A stretch of 64,000 nt of DNA from Arthrobacter sp. (GTDB lineage Bacteria > Actinomycetota > Actinomycetes > Actinomycetales > Micrococcaceae), in contig JAHFUZ010000013.1 of the NCBI GenBank assembly GCA_023264815.1, positions 1 through 64,000 on the forward strand. Reading direction: 5' to 3'. Position 1 is the first letter of the stretch. Each line of letters begins with the position of its first letter. This document shows, piece by piece, positions 18,093 to 28,492 of the stretch. A model generated the notes under the pieces. That model was not told where the DNA came from and searched no databases. It saw only the letters and a program-made list of their open reading frames with translations. A program made the position numbers and the translations under genes.

Positions 18093-19802
18093 ATGACGCA
18101 GACCTCCGTACCTCCTGTCGAGGCCCGCCCAGCCCCTCTGGAGCATCCGGCGCCCGGGACGCCTGTACGCAATCTTGCAAGCCACCGGTGGATCCGCCGG
18201 CCGCAGGAAGCATTCACCGAAAGCGCCCTGCAGGAACGGCTGCTTGGCGGCATCCGTTCATGGCGCGATTATCCGACGTCGCTGCGGCTGTGGTTCTGGC
18301 TGATTCCGGCCCTCAACGCCGCGATCGGCGGCGTCCTCCGCTTTGTCCGCCTGGACATTCCGCGCAGCCTGGTGTTTGACGAGACCTACTACGTCAAGGA
18401 CGGCTATTCGCTGCTGGTGAGCGGTTACGAACGCAGCTGGCCGGAGGAGGCCAATGTCTCCTTCAACGCCGGTAACCCGGCCGTCCTGCTGGACACCCCC
18501 CAGTACGTGGTCCACCCGCCGGTCGGCAAGTGGATGATCGCGGCAGGAATGTGGCTGTTCGGGCCCGACAATCCCCTGGGCTGGCGCTTCGGCGCAGCGC
18601 TGACGGGGACCCTGTCCATCCTCCTGATCGCCCTGATCGCGCAAAAACTCTTCCAGTCCCTGACCCTTGGGGCCGTAGCCGGCCTCCTCCTGGCAGTGGA
18701 CGGACACCACCTGGTGATGTCCAGGACCTCCCTGCTGGATATTTTCCTGATGTTCTGGATCCTCGCCGCTTTCGGTGCGCTCCTGATGGACCGCGACGAC
18801 GGCCGGCGGCGGCTGGCCGCTACGCTGGGACGCCAGTCCGCCGCTGCTGCCCCGGACGGCAGGCCCTCGGTGCTTCAGCTGTTTTCCGGACCGTGGCTGG
18901 GCGTCCGCTGGTGGCGCGTGGCGGCGGGCATCTGCCTGGGCCTTGCGGTGGGCACCAAGTGGTCCGCGCTGTTCTTCATGGCTGCCTTCGGTTTGCTGAC
19001 CGTCTTCTGGGACCTGAGCGCTCGCCGGGTCGCCGGGATCCGGGGCTGGATCAGCGGCGGCCTCATCAAGGACGGAATTCCCGCTTTCCTAAGCATCGTC
19101 CCTGTTGCCGTCCTGGTGTACGTTTCCACGTGGGCCGGCTGGTTCCAATCCAAGGATGCGTACTTCCGGCACTGGGCCGACACCAACCCCTCAGTCCAGT
19201 GGGGCTGGATTCCGGGCCCGCTGCGGTCTCTGGCCCAGTACCATCTGGAAGTCTACAAGTTCCATCAGGGACTCAGCTCCGACCACCCCTACGAAGCCAG
19301 CGCCTGGAGCTGGCTGGTGATGGGGCGGCCCACGTCGTTCTTCTACGAGTCCCCCAAGCAGGGAAGCCCAGGCTGCGACGTTACCAGCTGCGCCTCGGCC
19401 ATCCTCTCAGTGGGCAATCCCCTGATCTGGTGGAGCGCCACGGTTTCGCTGGTGATCCTGCTGTTCTGGTGGGCAGGCCGCCGGGACTGGCGGGCCGGTA
19501 CCATCCTGGCCGGGGTCGGCGCGGGCTACCTCCCGTGGTTCCTGTACCCGGAACGCACCATGTTCACCTTCTACGCCGTCTCCTTTGAACCGTTCCTGGT
19601 ACTCGCCCTGACATACTCCCTCGGCCTGGCGCTCGGACGGAGGCAGGACCCGCTGTGGCGTCGGCGTTCCGGGCTCTACCTGGTGGCCCTGTTTGTGGCC
19701 GCAGCAGTTTTGCTCTCGGCATTTTTCTACCCAATCTGGACCGCGGAAATCATCCCGTACCAGGAGTGGCGGCTCCGGATGTGGATGCCGTCCTGGATCT
19801 AG
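18093..19802 (+). CDS. pmt: Dolichyl-phosphate-mannose--protein O-mannosyltransferase
   Basis: FVRLDIPRSLVFDETYYVKDGYSLL, HPPVGKWMIAAGMWLFG, multiple TM; typical actinobacterial Pmt. Confidence 0.92.
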   Translation: MTQTSVPPVEARPAPLEHPAPGTPVRNLASHRWIRRPQEAFTESALQERLLGGIRSWRDYPTSLRLWFWLIPALNAAIGGVLRFVRLDIPRSLVFDETYYVKDGYSLLVSGYERSWPEEANVSFNAGNPAVLLDTPQYVVHPPVGKWMIAAGMWLFGPDNPLGWRFGAALTGTLSILLIALIAQKLFQSLTLGAVAGLLLAVDGHHLVMSRTSLLDIFLMFWILAAFGALLMDRDDGRRRLAATLGRQSAAAAPDGRPSVLQLFSGPWLGVRWWRVAAGICLGLAVGTKWSALFFMAAFGLLTVFWDLSARRVAGIRGWISGGLIKDGIPAFLSIVPVAVLVYVSTWAGWFQSKDAYFRHWADTNPSVQWGWIPGPLRSLAQYHLEVYKFHQGLSSDHPYEASAWSWLVMGRPTSFFYESPKQGSPGCDVTSCASAILSVGNPLIWWSATVSLVILLFWWAGRRDWRAGTILAGVGAGYLPWFLYPERTMFTFYAVSFEPFLVLALTYSLGLALGRRQDPLWRRRSGLYLVALFVAAAVLLSAFFYPIWTAEIIPYQEWRLRMWMPSWI

Positions 19803-20054
19803 GGCAGAATGCTCGCGACCTCTGACCTGTCCAAAAATTCATCCACGTCCCGGCCGGGACTCGCCTCCAGCTTCCTTTGCCCCAATCCTGGCCCTGCCAA
19901 AGACCTGGGCAGGCCTTGTTCGACCAGCCTTCGAACACATGTCACCGAACGAGCTCTGGACCTCGAGGATCTGGCCCGGGGACGGCAGTGCGGTCTGGAA
20001 AGGTAAGGTTACGGCGCTGGACCAGCGAACAGGGCGCAGGCGGCGGAGTACATA

Positions 20055-20687
20055 TCAGCCGTCGCTCCTGGCAGGAACCGGCTTTGCGGCCACACCGAGC
20101 AGGTAATCGCCGGAGATCCGGGTGAGAGAACCAATCACCACGAGCCCGTGGTTGGCCAGTTCGTCGAGGAATTGCTGGGCGGTGAAGCGGTCCTCGGTGG
20201 GATGGTCGAACAGCCGCTGATAAGTCGGGCGGGCCAAGGCGTGAGCGGTGACCTCTTCGAAGTAGAACCGCCCGCCCGGCGCCAGGACCCTGCTGGCCTC
20301 GGCGATGGCTGCGCGCCAGTTCGGTATGTGGTGGACGATCCCGAAGTCGAACACCGCGTCATAGTCGTCGTCCCCGGCACTGAGCGCGGAACGCAGGTCG
20401 GTTGCGCTGCCTTGCGCCAGTCGCACCCGGTCACCATAACGGGCAAGGCGCCGGGCAGCGCGGTTGATCATCGCCGGGTCCAGGTCTACAGCGTCAACGC
20501 TTGCGGCGCCGAATCGTTCCAGCACCAGCTGGGACCCATAGCCTAAGCCGCAGCCGATCTCCAGCGCCCGTGCCCCGGGCAGCAACCGGCCACCCAGCCG
20601 CAGCAACACCCGGATCTCGTAGAAGCGCTGCAGCCACCGCCGGGGCGGAGAATTGACCAGAAGAGTTTCCATCCGGTTCATTAACAC
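20055..20687 (-). CDS. Class I SAM-dependent methyltransferase
   Basis: ALEIGCGLGYGSQLVLERFGAASVDAVDLDP motif I, VLAPGGRFYFEEV. Confidence 0.88.
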   Translation of the reverse strand: MLMNRMETLLVNSPPRRWLQRFYEIRVLLRLGGRLLPGARALEIGCGLGYGSQLVLERFGAASVDAVDLDPAMINRAARRLARYGDRVRLAQGSATDLRSALSAGDDDYDAVFDFGIVHHIPNWRAAIAEASRVLAPGGRFYFEEVTAHALARPTYQRLFDHPTEDRFTAQQFLDELANHGLVVIGSLTRISGDYLLGVAAKPVPARSDG

Positions 20688-20807
20688 CGTTAGCCGTCCC
20701 TTCGTCCAAACGATGTGGGTGAGTCAACGACAGCCACCTGGGACGACCGGGGTGGCAACACGGCGATGGTGAAGCCCGTCCGCAGAGTCGAACCGAGCAG
20801 ACGTCGT

Positions 20808-22175
20808 TCAACCGTGGGCGTGCAAGGGTTTGCCCGCCAAGGCGAGGGCAGCCTCACTGATGGCGTCGTTCTGGGTGGGGTGGGCGTGTACCAGGTTCGC
20901 GACGTCCTCGGGATAGGCCTCCCAGTTGACCATCAGCTGGCCCTCCCCGATCAGCTCACTGACACGGGCGCCGAGCATGTGCACCCCAACGATCGGGCCC
21001 TTCTTTTGACGGATAAGTTTGATGAAGCCCGCGGTCTGCAGCATCTGGCTTTTTGCGTTCCCGCCAAGGTTGTACTCGACCGTCTCGACGCCGTCGGCGC
21101 GGAACTGTTCCTTCGCCTGGGCCTCCGTGAGGCCGACAGAGCCGGCCTGGGGTTCCGAGTAGGTCACACGCGGGATGCCCGATTCGATGATGGGTGCCGG
21201 GTTCAGGCCGACGATCTCTTCGGCGACGAAAATCCCGTGCTGGAAGCCCCGGTGGGCCAGCTGAAGGCCGGGCACGATGTCCCCGATGGCATAGACGTTG
21301 CCGACCCCGGTGTGCAGCCGGTCGTTGGTGGGCACGAAGCCGCGCTCCATGGGGATGCCGGCTTCTTCGTAGCCGAGGTTTGCTGTGGAGGGGCCACGGC
21401 CCACCGCCACGAGCAACACCTCGGCCTCCAAAGTTTTCCCGTCCTGGGTGGTGACGGTGACGCTGTTATCGTTCTGGGTAACGCCGGCGAACATCGTGTT
21501 GGTGAGAAATTTGATGCGGCGTTTGGTGAAGGCCCGCTGCAGTCCCTTGGACAGGGATTCGTCCTCGTTGGCGATGAGGCGCGGGAGGGCCTCGACGATG
21601 GTCACTTCCGTGCCGAAGGAAGCCCAGACGGAAGCGAATTCCACGCCAATGACGCCGCCGCCGAGGATGATCGCGCTCTTGGGTACGAAATCTAGTTCGA
21701 GTGCCTGTTCGGAGGTGATGACCCGGCCGCCGATCTCCAGACCGGGCAGGGACTTGGCACAGGACCCGGTTGCCAGCACGATGTTTTTGCCCTGGTAGCA
21801 GGTGCCGTTGACTTCCACCGTGTCGGGGCCGGCCAGCGTGCCCCATCCCTGGATCAGGTCGATACTGCGGGAAGCCACCAGGCCCTGGAGCCCTTTAAAC
21901 AGCCGGGCAACGACGCCTTCCTTGAACTTTGTCACACCGGCCATGTCGATACGGCCCAAGGTGCTTTCGACGCCGAATGCTTCGCTTTCACGGATGGTGT
22001 CCACGATTTCCGCCGAGTGCAGCAGGGCCTTGGTGGGGATGCAACCGCGGTGCAGGCAGGTCCCGCCGAGCTTGTCGCCCTCAACGAGGGCCACCTTCAT
22101 GCCCAGCTGCACCCCGCGCAGAGCAGCTGCATAACCGGCGCTGCCACCTCCGAGGACTACGAGATCATGGGCCAT
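20808..22175 (-). CDS. lpdA: Dihydrolipoyl dehydrogenase
   Basis: MAHDLVVLGGGSAGYAAALRG, GGTCLHRGCIPTKALLHSAE redox disulfide, C-terminal HAHPTQNDAISEAALAL. Confidence 0.95.
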   Translation of the reverse strand: MAHDLVVLGGGSAGYAAALRGVQLGMKVALVEGDKLGGTCLHRGCIPTKALLHSAEIVDTIRESEAFGVESTLGRIDMAGVTKFKEGVVARLFKGLQGLVASRSIDLIQGWGTLAGPDTVEVNGTCYQGKNIVLATGSCAKSLPGLEIGGRVITSEQALELDFVPKSAIILGGGVIGVEFASVWASFGTEVTIVEALPRLIANEDESLSKGLQRAFTKRRIKFLTNTMFAGVTQNDNSVTVTTQDGKTLEAEVLLVAVGRGPSTANLGYEEAGIPMERGFVPTNDRLHTGVGNVYAIGDIVPGLQLAHRGFQHGIFVAEEIVGLNPAPIIESGIPRVTYSEPQAGSVGLTEAQAKEQFRADGVETVEYNLGGNAKSQMLQTAGFIKLIRQKKGPIVGVHMLGARVSELIGEGQLMVNWEAYPEDVANLVHAHPTQNDAISEAALALAGKPLHAHG

Positions 22176-22330
22176 AATTTTCCTCCCGATCCAGTACGTG
22201 AGCTGTTTCCCGATATTATTGCCCAAGGCCGATCTTTCGGGGAGTCCTTTCCGGGATTTCGTGGTTGTGGGTTGGCAGTTGTGTTCAATCGCTTACCACG
22301 GCAGCTGCGGCACCCGTTATCGCCGCACTT

Positions 22331-23212
22331 TCAGCGTGCGGGGTGCGGTAGCGTGCCGCCGGTTTCGACTTTTGACCGTGCCCGGGATCTGAGGGTTTGG
22401 AAGAGTGCCAGCCCGGTGACGAGGACAAGCCCGGCTACCCAGGTGTTGACGCGTGCACCGAGGATCGTGTTGGCAGGATCGGAGCGCATCAATTCGAGAG
22501 CAAACCGGCCGGCCGTGTAAAAGACGAGGTAGAGGGAGAAGACCGCTCCGGCGCCGAGGCTGTATTTGCGGTCCAGGATTATCAGCAGTGCCGCCGCGGC
22601 CAGGCACCAGAGGGATTCGTAGAGGAAGGTCGGGTGGAAGTAGCCGATGACCTCAGGGGCGCCTTCAGGGGAAGTAATTGCCTTCCCTGTGGTGGAGTCC
22701 ATGGCGTGGATTTGCAACTTCCATGGCAGATCCGTGGGGGCGCCGTAAATTTCGTTGTTGAACCAGTTTCCCCACCTGCCCAGGGCCTGCGCCAGGAGCA
22801 GTCCAGGGGCGGCGGCGTCAACGAATGCAGCGAAGGGGACTCCGGTGCGGCGGGCACCAATGGCTGCCCCGACGAGGCCGAGGGCGACCGCGCCCCAGAT
22901 CCCAAGGCCGCCTTCCCAGATCCGCAGGCTGCCCCAGGGGTCCTTGCCCGGCCCGAAGTACAGCTGGTTATCGGTGATCACATGGTAAAGCCTGCCGCCG
23001 ACGATGCCGAAGGGAACGGCCCACATCACGATGTCCAGGGCCTGTTCGGAGGTGCCTCCCCTTGCTGTGAGGCGGCGGACGGTCAGCCAGGTGCCGACGA
23101 CGATGCCCGCCAGGATGCACAGCGCGTAGAAGCGTATCGTCAGCGGGCCCAGTGCGAAGGCGCTCAGTGTCGGGGAAGGCAGGAAGAGATCCGGCGTTGA
23201 TAACGGTTGCAT
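22331..23212 (-). CDS. lgt: Prolipoprotein diacylglyceryl transferase
   Basis: GIVGGRLYHVITD, ALGRWGNWFNNEIYGAPTDLPWKL, HPTFLYESLWCL signature. Confidence 0.95.
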   Translation of the reverse strand: MQPLSTPDLFLPSPTLSAFALGPLTIRFYALCILAGIVVGTWLTVRRLTARGGTSEQALDIVMWAVPFGIVGGRLYHVITDNQLYFGPGKDPWGSLRIWEGGLGIWGAVALGLVGAAIGARRTGVPFAAFVDAAAPGLLLAQALGRWGNWFNNEIYGAPTDLPWKLQIHAMDSTTGKAITSPEGAPEVIGYFHPTFLYESLWCLAAAALLIILDRKYSLGAGAVFSLYLVFYTAGRFALELMRSDPANTILGARVNTWVAGLVLVTGLALFQTLRSRARSKVETGGTLPHPAR

Positions 23213-23368
23213 GGCTCCGGTTCGCTCAGCGTCGTGGCGGGTAGGGAAATCCTGCGGCGGTAATCGTTCTCGGCACGGAGCGGCAGGTCAGTGGAAAGGC
23301 GCCCTCGGCTCCATGCCCTGGACTGGCCGCAGCCGGCTGCTGCGGCCCTGCCGGCGCCTAGGTTGAGA

Positions 23369-24481
23369 TCACAGGCCGGAGTAGGAGTGCAGGCCGTTGA
23401 AGAACTGGTTCACGATGGTGAAGTTGAAGACCACGCACAGGTAGCCGACGATGGACAGCCACGCGGCGCGGGTTCCGGTCCAGCCGCGTGTGGCACGGGC
23501 GTGGAGGTAGCCGGCGTAAACCACCCAGATGACGAAGGTCCAGACTTCCTTGGTGTCCCAGCCCCAGAACCGGCCCCAGGCTTTTTCGGCCCAGATCGCA
23601 CCAAACATCAGGGTAAAGGTCCAGCCAATGAACCCGAGCGCGTTGATGCGGTAAGAGAGGTTCTCCAGGCTCAGCGCCGACGGGACGACGCGCATGAACC
23701 CAAGCCTGGCCGCGCCTCCCGCGGCGACAGTTTTCTGCCGGCGGGACTGGACCAGCTGCAGGGCGGACAGCGCGAAGGTCAGGGTGAACAGGGCCGATGA
23801 GAGAACGGCGATGGAGACGTGGATGATCAGCCAGTAGCTTTGCAGGGCGGGAACGAGGTGGCCCACGGGAGTCCAGTACGCCACCGAGGCGGCGACCTGC
23901 ATGATGATGACCAGGCCGATCACGAAGGTGCCCAGGAACCGCAGGTCACGGCGGATCAGCGCGAGCAGAAACACCGCTGCGACGACGAAGGCGCCGGTGG
24001 TGAGGAATTCGTACATGTTGCCCCAGGGAACCCGGCCCGCACCGAGGGCCCGGGTCACCACCCCGGCGCCGTGGATCAGGGCGCCCAGCATGGTCAGGGC
24101 TACACCGACGCGCGCGGGCATGCGCCGGGCGGGGGCGTAGTCCATGTCGGTCCCGGCAGTTCGTCCTGCGCCGGCTGCGTCTTCTCCTGTCCGGTGCGCT
24201 GCTGAGCTGGGGCGTTCAGCAAAGCCAGCCGGCCCGCCGACGCCGGAAGCCGCCCGGTCCCCGGACGCGCGGGCACTGGTTCCGGCGCTGATCGGAACCC
24301 TGGCGGGTGCGGAGGCTTGAGCGGGCGCGGCTGTTGCGGCTTTGAGGTCCACCGCACGCAGGGTCCTGCTGCTGCGGGCCAGGTCCCAGGCGAATGCGAT
24401 GAACGCCACGGTGTAGGTGCCTGCGGCCAGGAGCATGAACAGCTCGCTGTACTGGCCCATGATTTCGTTGATCTCAGGCAT
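23369..24481 (-). CDS. ccsB: Cytochrome c biogenesis protein CcsB/ResC
   Basis: WGNMYEFLTTGAFVV, AEKAWGRFWGWDTKEVWTFVIWVVYAGYLHAR (WWD-like), GLHSYSGL C-terminus. Confidence 0.93.
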   Translation of the reverse strand: MPEINEIMGQYSELFMLLAAGTYTVAFIAFAWDLARSSRTLRAVDLKAATAAPAQASAPARVPISAGTSARASGDRAASGVGGPAGFAERPSSAAHRTGEDAAGAGRTAGTDMDYAPARRMPARVGVALTMLGALIHGAGVVTRALGAGRVPWGNMYEFLTTGAFVVAAVFLLALIRRDLRFLGTFVIGLVIIMQVAASVAYWTPVGHLVPALQSYWLIIHVSIAVLSSALFTLTFALSALQLVQSRRQKTVAAGGAARLGFMRVVPSALSLENLSYRINALGFIGWTFTLMFGAIWAEKAWGRFWGWDTKEVWTFVIWVVYAGYLHARATRGWTGTRAAWLSIVGYLCVVFNFTIVNQFFNGLHSYSGL

Positions 24482-26133
24482 TAGTGCTCCTTCGGTGAGC
24501 GGGCAGGGACGGCGGCGGCAGCGGCGGGGTCGGACTCTGCCAGGTTCCAGCGGGCGGCGAGGCGGGCACGGATCGCGGCGGCTTCGGGCGCGAGCCTGTG
24601 GTCTTCTCCGCGGGCCAGCAGCCCGTATTCGATCATCGTGCGGCCGTCCACGTGGGCGCCGGCACGGAGCCAGACGCGGCGACGGTTCACATACAGGGAG
24701 ACGATCAGCCCCGCGACGGCGGCCAGGGAGAAGATGAGAACCCCCTCCTGCCCGGGGACCGTGCGGATGTCCACCCCGATATAGCGTTTGAGCCCGTCGA
24801 AGCTGATCGAGCCTTTACCCTCCGGGAGGGTGTAGCTCTGCCCTGCGTCCAGGACAATGCCGCCGGCGGGAAGATCCCGGCCGTTGAGCTGGGTGAGGTT
24901 CTGCACGTCCAGGTTGTAGACGTTCTGGGGTTTCCCGGTGTCCAGCCCGAGGTCACCGTAGTAGGAGTTCAGGTTCAGTTGTGGGTTCAGCGGGTCCGGG
25001 TCGAAGCTGTAGGACACACCCTCCTGGTTCTTGATGGCCGAGGGCAGGAAGAACCCGACGAAACCCAGCTGGGAAGGTGACGCGTCCGGGGCCTTGAGGA
25101 CAATGCTGGAGGTGTAGACGGCGTCGTTGGGGACGGAGACGACGGGGCCGCTGAACGCGGTGTTCCCGTCCCCGTCCTTGACGGTGACGATGGGTGCGTA
25201 GCCGTTGCCCACCAGGAAGATGCCCGTTCCGCCGAAGTAGACCGGTTCGTTGACTTTCAGGACCTGCTGTTGCGGGGCGGCGTCAGGGCTTTCCCGGGTC
25301 GTCACGGCGGCTTTGAAGTCGATGGGCTGACCGAACTGCCGGGTGGATTCGCGGTCGAAGCGGACCTCGAACTTGTCCAGCGTGATGGCGAACGGGTCCA
25401 GCCAGTCGGACTGGAAGTTGGTTCCGGGGGTGAAGTTGTCGTAGCCGACGAGGGTGTTGACGAAGGTGTCGCCTTCGATGATGATTTTTTGGCCCCGGTA
25501 GCCGAACAATCCGCCGATGGCCACGGAAACCAGCACGCCGATCAGGGCGGTGTGGAAGACGAGGTTGCCGACCTCCCGTAGCAGCCCCCGTTCAGCCCCC
25601 AGTGAGGGCATCGCGGCGTCGGCGTCCCGGATATCGACCCGGTAGCCGCGTTTTTTCAAAACGTCCGCTGCGTCCCGGATGGCGTCGCCCGGGCTGACAC
25701 CGGATTCCGCCGGCAGGACGAGCGTGCCGTATTCGGGCAGCCGGGAGAGCCGACGCGGGGTGCGGGGCGGGGCTGAGCGCAGGGCCTTCCAGTGGGCCCG
25801 TGCCCTGGGTATCACGCAGCCGATGAGGGAGATGAACAACAGGATGTAGATCGCGGAGAACCAGGCCGAGGAATAGACATCGAAGAGCTGGAGTGAGTCA
25901 AGGATTTTTCCGTACTCCGGGCGGTCCTTGATGTATTGGGTCACCAGGGCAGGGTTCGCAGGACGCTGCGGGAACAACGAGCCGGGCACAGCGACCACGG
26001 CCAGCAGCAGCAGGAGAAAGATTGCGGTCCGCATGCTTGTCAGCTGCGTCCACGCCCAGCGCAGCATCCCGGCGGGACCCAGCGGCGGCGGGACCGGGCC
26101 TGCCGCAGTCTCCGGCGCGTCAGATAAGGACAT
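24481..26133 (-). CDS. resB: Cytochrome c biogenesis protein ResB
   Basis: LTSMRTAIFLLLLLAVVAVPGSLFPQRP..., VGNLVFHTALIGVLVSVAIGGLFGYRGQKIIIEGDTFVN; overlaps ccsB start; ORF track start 26169. Confidence 0.93.
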   Translation of the reverse strand: MSLSDAPETAAGPVPPPLGPAGMLRWAWTQLTSMRTAIFLLLLLAVVAVPGSLFPQRPANPALVTQYIKDRPEYGKILDSLQLFDVYSSAWFSAIYILLFISLIGCVIPRARAHWKALRSAPPRTPRRLSRLPEYGTLVLPAESGVSPGDAIRDAADVLKKRGYRVDIRDADAAMPSLGAERGLLREVGNLVFHTALIGVLVSVAIGGLFGYRGQKIIIEGDTFVNTLVGYDNFTPGTNFQSDWLDPFAITLDKFEVRFDRESTRQFGQPIDFKAAVTTRESPDAAPQQQVLKVNEPVYFGGTGIFLVGNGYAPIVTVKDGDGNTAFSGPVVSVPNDAVYTSSIVLKAPDASPSQLGFVGFFLPSAIKNQEGVSYSFDPDPLNPQLNLNSYYGDLGLDTGKPQNVYNLDVQNLTQLNGRDLPAGGIVLDAGQSYTLPEGKGSISFDGLKRYIGVDIRTVPGQEGVLIFSLAAVAGLIVSLYVNRRRVWLRAGAHVDGRTMIEYGLLARGEDHRLAPEAAAIRARLAARWNLAESDPAAAAAVPARSPKEH

Positions 26134-26186
26134 CACTGCCTTCCAATCGGGATGAACAAGAGCTCGCACGGTCTGCAGACCGCAGT

Positions 26187-26203
26187 TTCTACCTTACGTA
26201 GAA
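26187..26203. promoter_or_regulatory. Palindrome TTCTAC-CTTAC-GTAGAA upstream of resB
   Basis: Perfect 6-bp arms, 5-nt spacer; near-identical site at 48357-48373. Confidence 0.5.
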
Positions 26204-26430
26204 TTAGTACCAGGTGGGTGGCCACGCCTTCCGAGCGCCCTCCTGATAATATCGCCTAAAGACGATTGCACCGGTTCCGGTTAAGTCCCTCTGCCCGAAG
26301 TTCTCACGGAATACGGGGGCGGGCCGGGAACGGCTTCTGCAGGTGCGTGCCTTAGCCGGCTGGCTTGATCCGCCAGGGAAGCAGTGGGCGTGACGATCAG
26401 CCGGAAACCCGACAAACGAGGAAGTCATCC

Positions 26431-27039
26431 ATGAACACCCCATCCGGCGGCGGCCTGGCCCGGCGCAGCATCCTGACAGGATTGGCCGCGGCGGCCTTCC
26501 TCGGCCTGGCCGCCTGCGCGGGACCTGACCCCCTCGCCCAGCAGGCAGCGGCAGGGGATAACAAGAACTACATTGCCGGTGACGGATCGGTGCAGGAATA
26601 CGCTGAGGAATCACGCAGCGCTCCTGTGGCCTTGAACGCGACCCTCTATGACGGCACCCCTGTCAGTTCCACGGACTGGGCCGGCACTGTGACGGTACTC
26701 AATTTCTGGTACGCGGCGTGCGCCCCGTGCCGCGTTGAGGCCCCGCACCTGGAAGCGCTGTACCAGGAGTTTGCCCCGCAGGGAGTTTTGTTCTACGGCA
26801 TCAACGTCCGGGATGAAAAGCCCACGGCGGAAGCCTTCGAGCGGACCTTCGGCGTGACCTATCCAAGCGTGCAGGACAAGGACGGGAAGGTGCTGCTCGC
26901 CATGACCCGCTTCGTTCCGCCCCAGGCGGTCCCAACCACCCTCGTGCTGGACAAGCAAGGCCGTGTCGCGGCCAGAATCCTGGGCGGACTGGACAAAAGC
27001 ACCCTGAAAGCCCTGATCACTTCCACACTCGAAGCCTAA
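26431..27039 (+). CDS. TlpA/ResA-type thioredoxin-fold lipoprotein
   Basis: Lipobox LGLAAC, VTVLNFWYAACAPCRVEAPHLEALYQEF (CxxC), divergent from resB. Confidence 0.9.
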   Translation: MNTPSGGGLARRSILTGLAAAAFLGLAACAGPDPLAQQAAAGDNKNYIAGDGSVQEYAEESRSAPVALNATLYDGTPVSSTDWAGTVTVLNFWYAACAPCRVEAPHLEALYQEFAPQGVLFYGINVRDEKPTAEAFERTFGVTYPSVQDKDGKVLLAMTRFVPPQAVPTTLVLDKQGRVAARILGGLDKSTLKALITSTLEA

Positions 27040-27160
27040 GAAAAGCTATGACGCTCCCGGCTTGGCGTTCCGAGCGGGCCGGTACGCTGGGATTCCCGAA
27101 GCGCCCGGGCCGCCTCAACGCCGGCCATGCCGGGGCGGCACGAGAGAAGGCTGGTCCATC

Positions 27161-28399
27161 ATGACGGTGCAGTTGCCTGAGAGTTCCCTTGCTCTTCTGC
27201 GTGAGGGATACACGTTCATTTCGAGCCGGTGCGACCGGCTCGACACCGATTCGTTCCGCACACGGCTGATGCTTCGCCCCGTTGTCTGCCTCCGCGGGGC
27301 GGAAGCGGCAGAGTTCTTCTACGGCGGTGGCCGGTTCGGCCGCGAGGCGGCGATGCCCCGCTCCGCCCAGCACCTTCTGCAGGACGCCGGCAGCGTACAG
27401 TCCCTCCAAGGTCCTGCCCACCGGCACCGGAAACAACTGTTTCTTGACCTGATGACCAAGGAATCGGTCGAACGCCTCGGCCAGGCCTTCGATGAGGAAT
27501 GGGTGTCGGCGGTGCATTGGTGGCAGGTCCGCGGCGAAGTTGTGCTGCATGACGAGCTGCGCCCGCTGCTCACCGCCGCCGCCTGCCGGTGGGCGGGAGT
27601 GCCGGCAAACCCGGCAACGGTCGAACGGATCAGCCGCGAATTGGGCCTGATGATCGAAAAGGCCGGAGCGGTCGGGCCGGTGAACTGGTATGCCCGGTGG
27701 CGCCGCCGCTCCACGGAAAAGTGGGCCGCCGAGCGCATCAGCACCCTCCGCCGGAGCGGTCCGGCCGCGGCCGGCGATACCCCTGCCGCTGCGATCGCCT
27801 TTCACACGGACGAGCACGGCAACGCTCTGCCGGCGGACATCGCGGCGGTGGAACTTCTCAACCTGCTCCGGCCCATCGTGGCTGTCGGCCGCTTCATGGT
27901 CTTTGGAGCCGTCGCCCTGCACCAGCACCCGGAATGGAAAGAGATCCTGCGCGCAGGCCAGGACGCGGACCTGGACTGCTTCGCCCAGGAAGTCCGCCGG
28001 TACTATCCGTTCTTCCCCTTCGTCGGCGGCACTGCCCGGGAAACGCTGGAATGGAAGGGCCACGCGTTCAAAGCCGGGCAATGGGTCCTGTTCGATCTGT
28101 ACGGCACGAACCACGACGGCCGGATCTGGAAGGACCCGGAAAGCTTCAACCCTGCCCGGTTCCGTACCTGGCACCCGGATCCCCACACCCTTGTTCCACA
28201 GGGCGCCGGCGACCCGGCCGCCGGGCACCGCTGCCCCGGCGAGGACATCACCGTTGACCTGATCCGCCGCGCCACCCGGGCGCTTGCCGCGGAGACCCGG
28301 ATGACCGTACCCGCTCAGGACCTGAGCATCAACCTCACCCGGATGCCCGCCCTGCCCCGGAGCGGCTTCATCCTCTCCGGACGCCCAGGACCGCACTGA
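27161..28399 (+). CDS. CYP152-like cytochrome P450 (fatty-acid peroxygenase type)
   Basis: LLREGYTFISSRCDRLDTDSFRTRLMLRPVVCLRGAEAAEFFY, AHRHRKQLFLDLMT, EVRRYYPFFPFVGG, LVPQGAGDPAAGHRCPGEDIT heme loop - the CYP152 pattern. Confidence 0.9.
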   Translation: MTVQLPESSLALLREGYTFISSRCDRLDTDSFRTRLMLRPVVCLRGAEAAEFFYGGGRFGREAAMPRSAQHLLQDAGSVQSLQGPAHRHRKQLFLDLMTKESVERLGQAFDEEWVSAVHWWQVRGEVVLHDELRPLLTAAACRWAGVPANPATVERISRELGLMIEKAGAVGPVNWYARWRRRSTEKWAAERISTLRRSGPAAAGDTPAAAIAFHTDEHGNALPADIAAVELLNLLRPIVAVGRFMVFGAVALHQHPEWKEILRAGQDADLDCFAQEVRRYYPFFPFVGGTARETLEWKGHAFKAGQWVLFDLYGTNHDGRIWKDPESFNPARFRTWHPDPHTLVPQGAGDPAAGHRCPGEDITVDLIRRATRALAAETRMTVPAQDLSINLTRMPALPRSGFILSGRPGPH

Positions 28400-28463
28400 C
28401 ACCTCCCCGCACACACGACAGGGGAATCCTTCGGGCGCACGCCGCATGAGCAACGGTTGGCAC

Positions 28464-28483
28464 ATATCCACATGTATGGATAT
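28464..28483. promoter_or_regulatory. ArsR/SmtB-type operator palindrome ATATCCA-CATGTA-TGGATAT
   Basis: Perfect 7-bp arms directly before the ArsR-family gene. Confidence 0.7.
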
Positions 28484-28492
28484 CATCGGTGC

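Noticed and set aside
18530-19588. 352-aa plus-strand ORF
   Set aside because: Alternative frame of pmt, Arg/Gly/Pro-rich
20715-21695. 326-aa plus-strand ORF
   Set aside because: Antisense to lpdA; no domain
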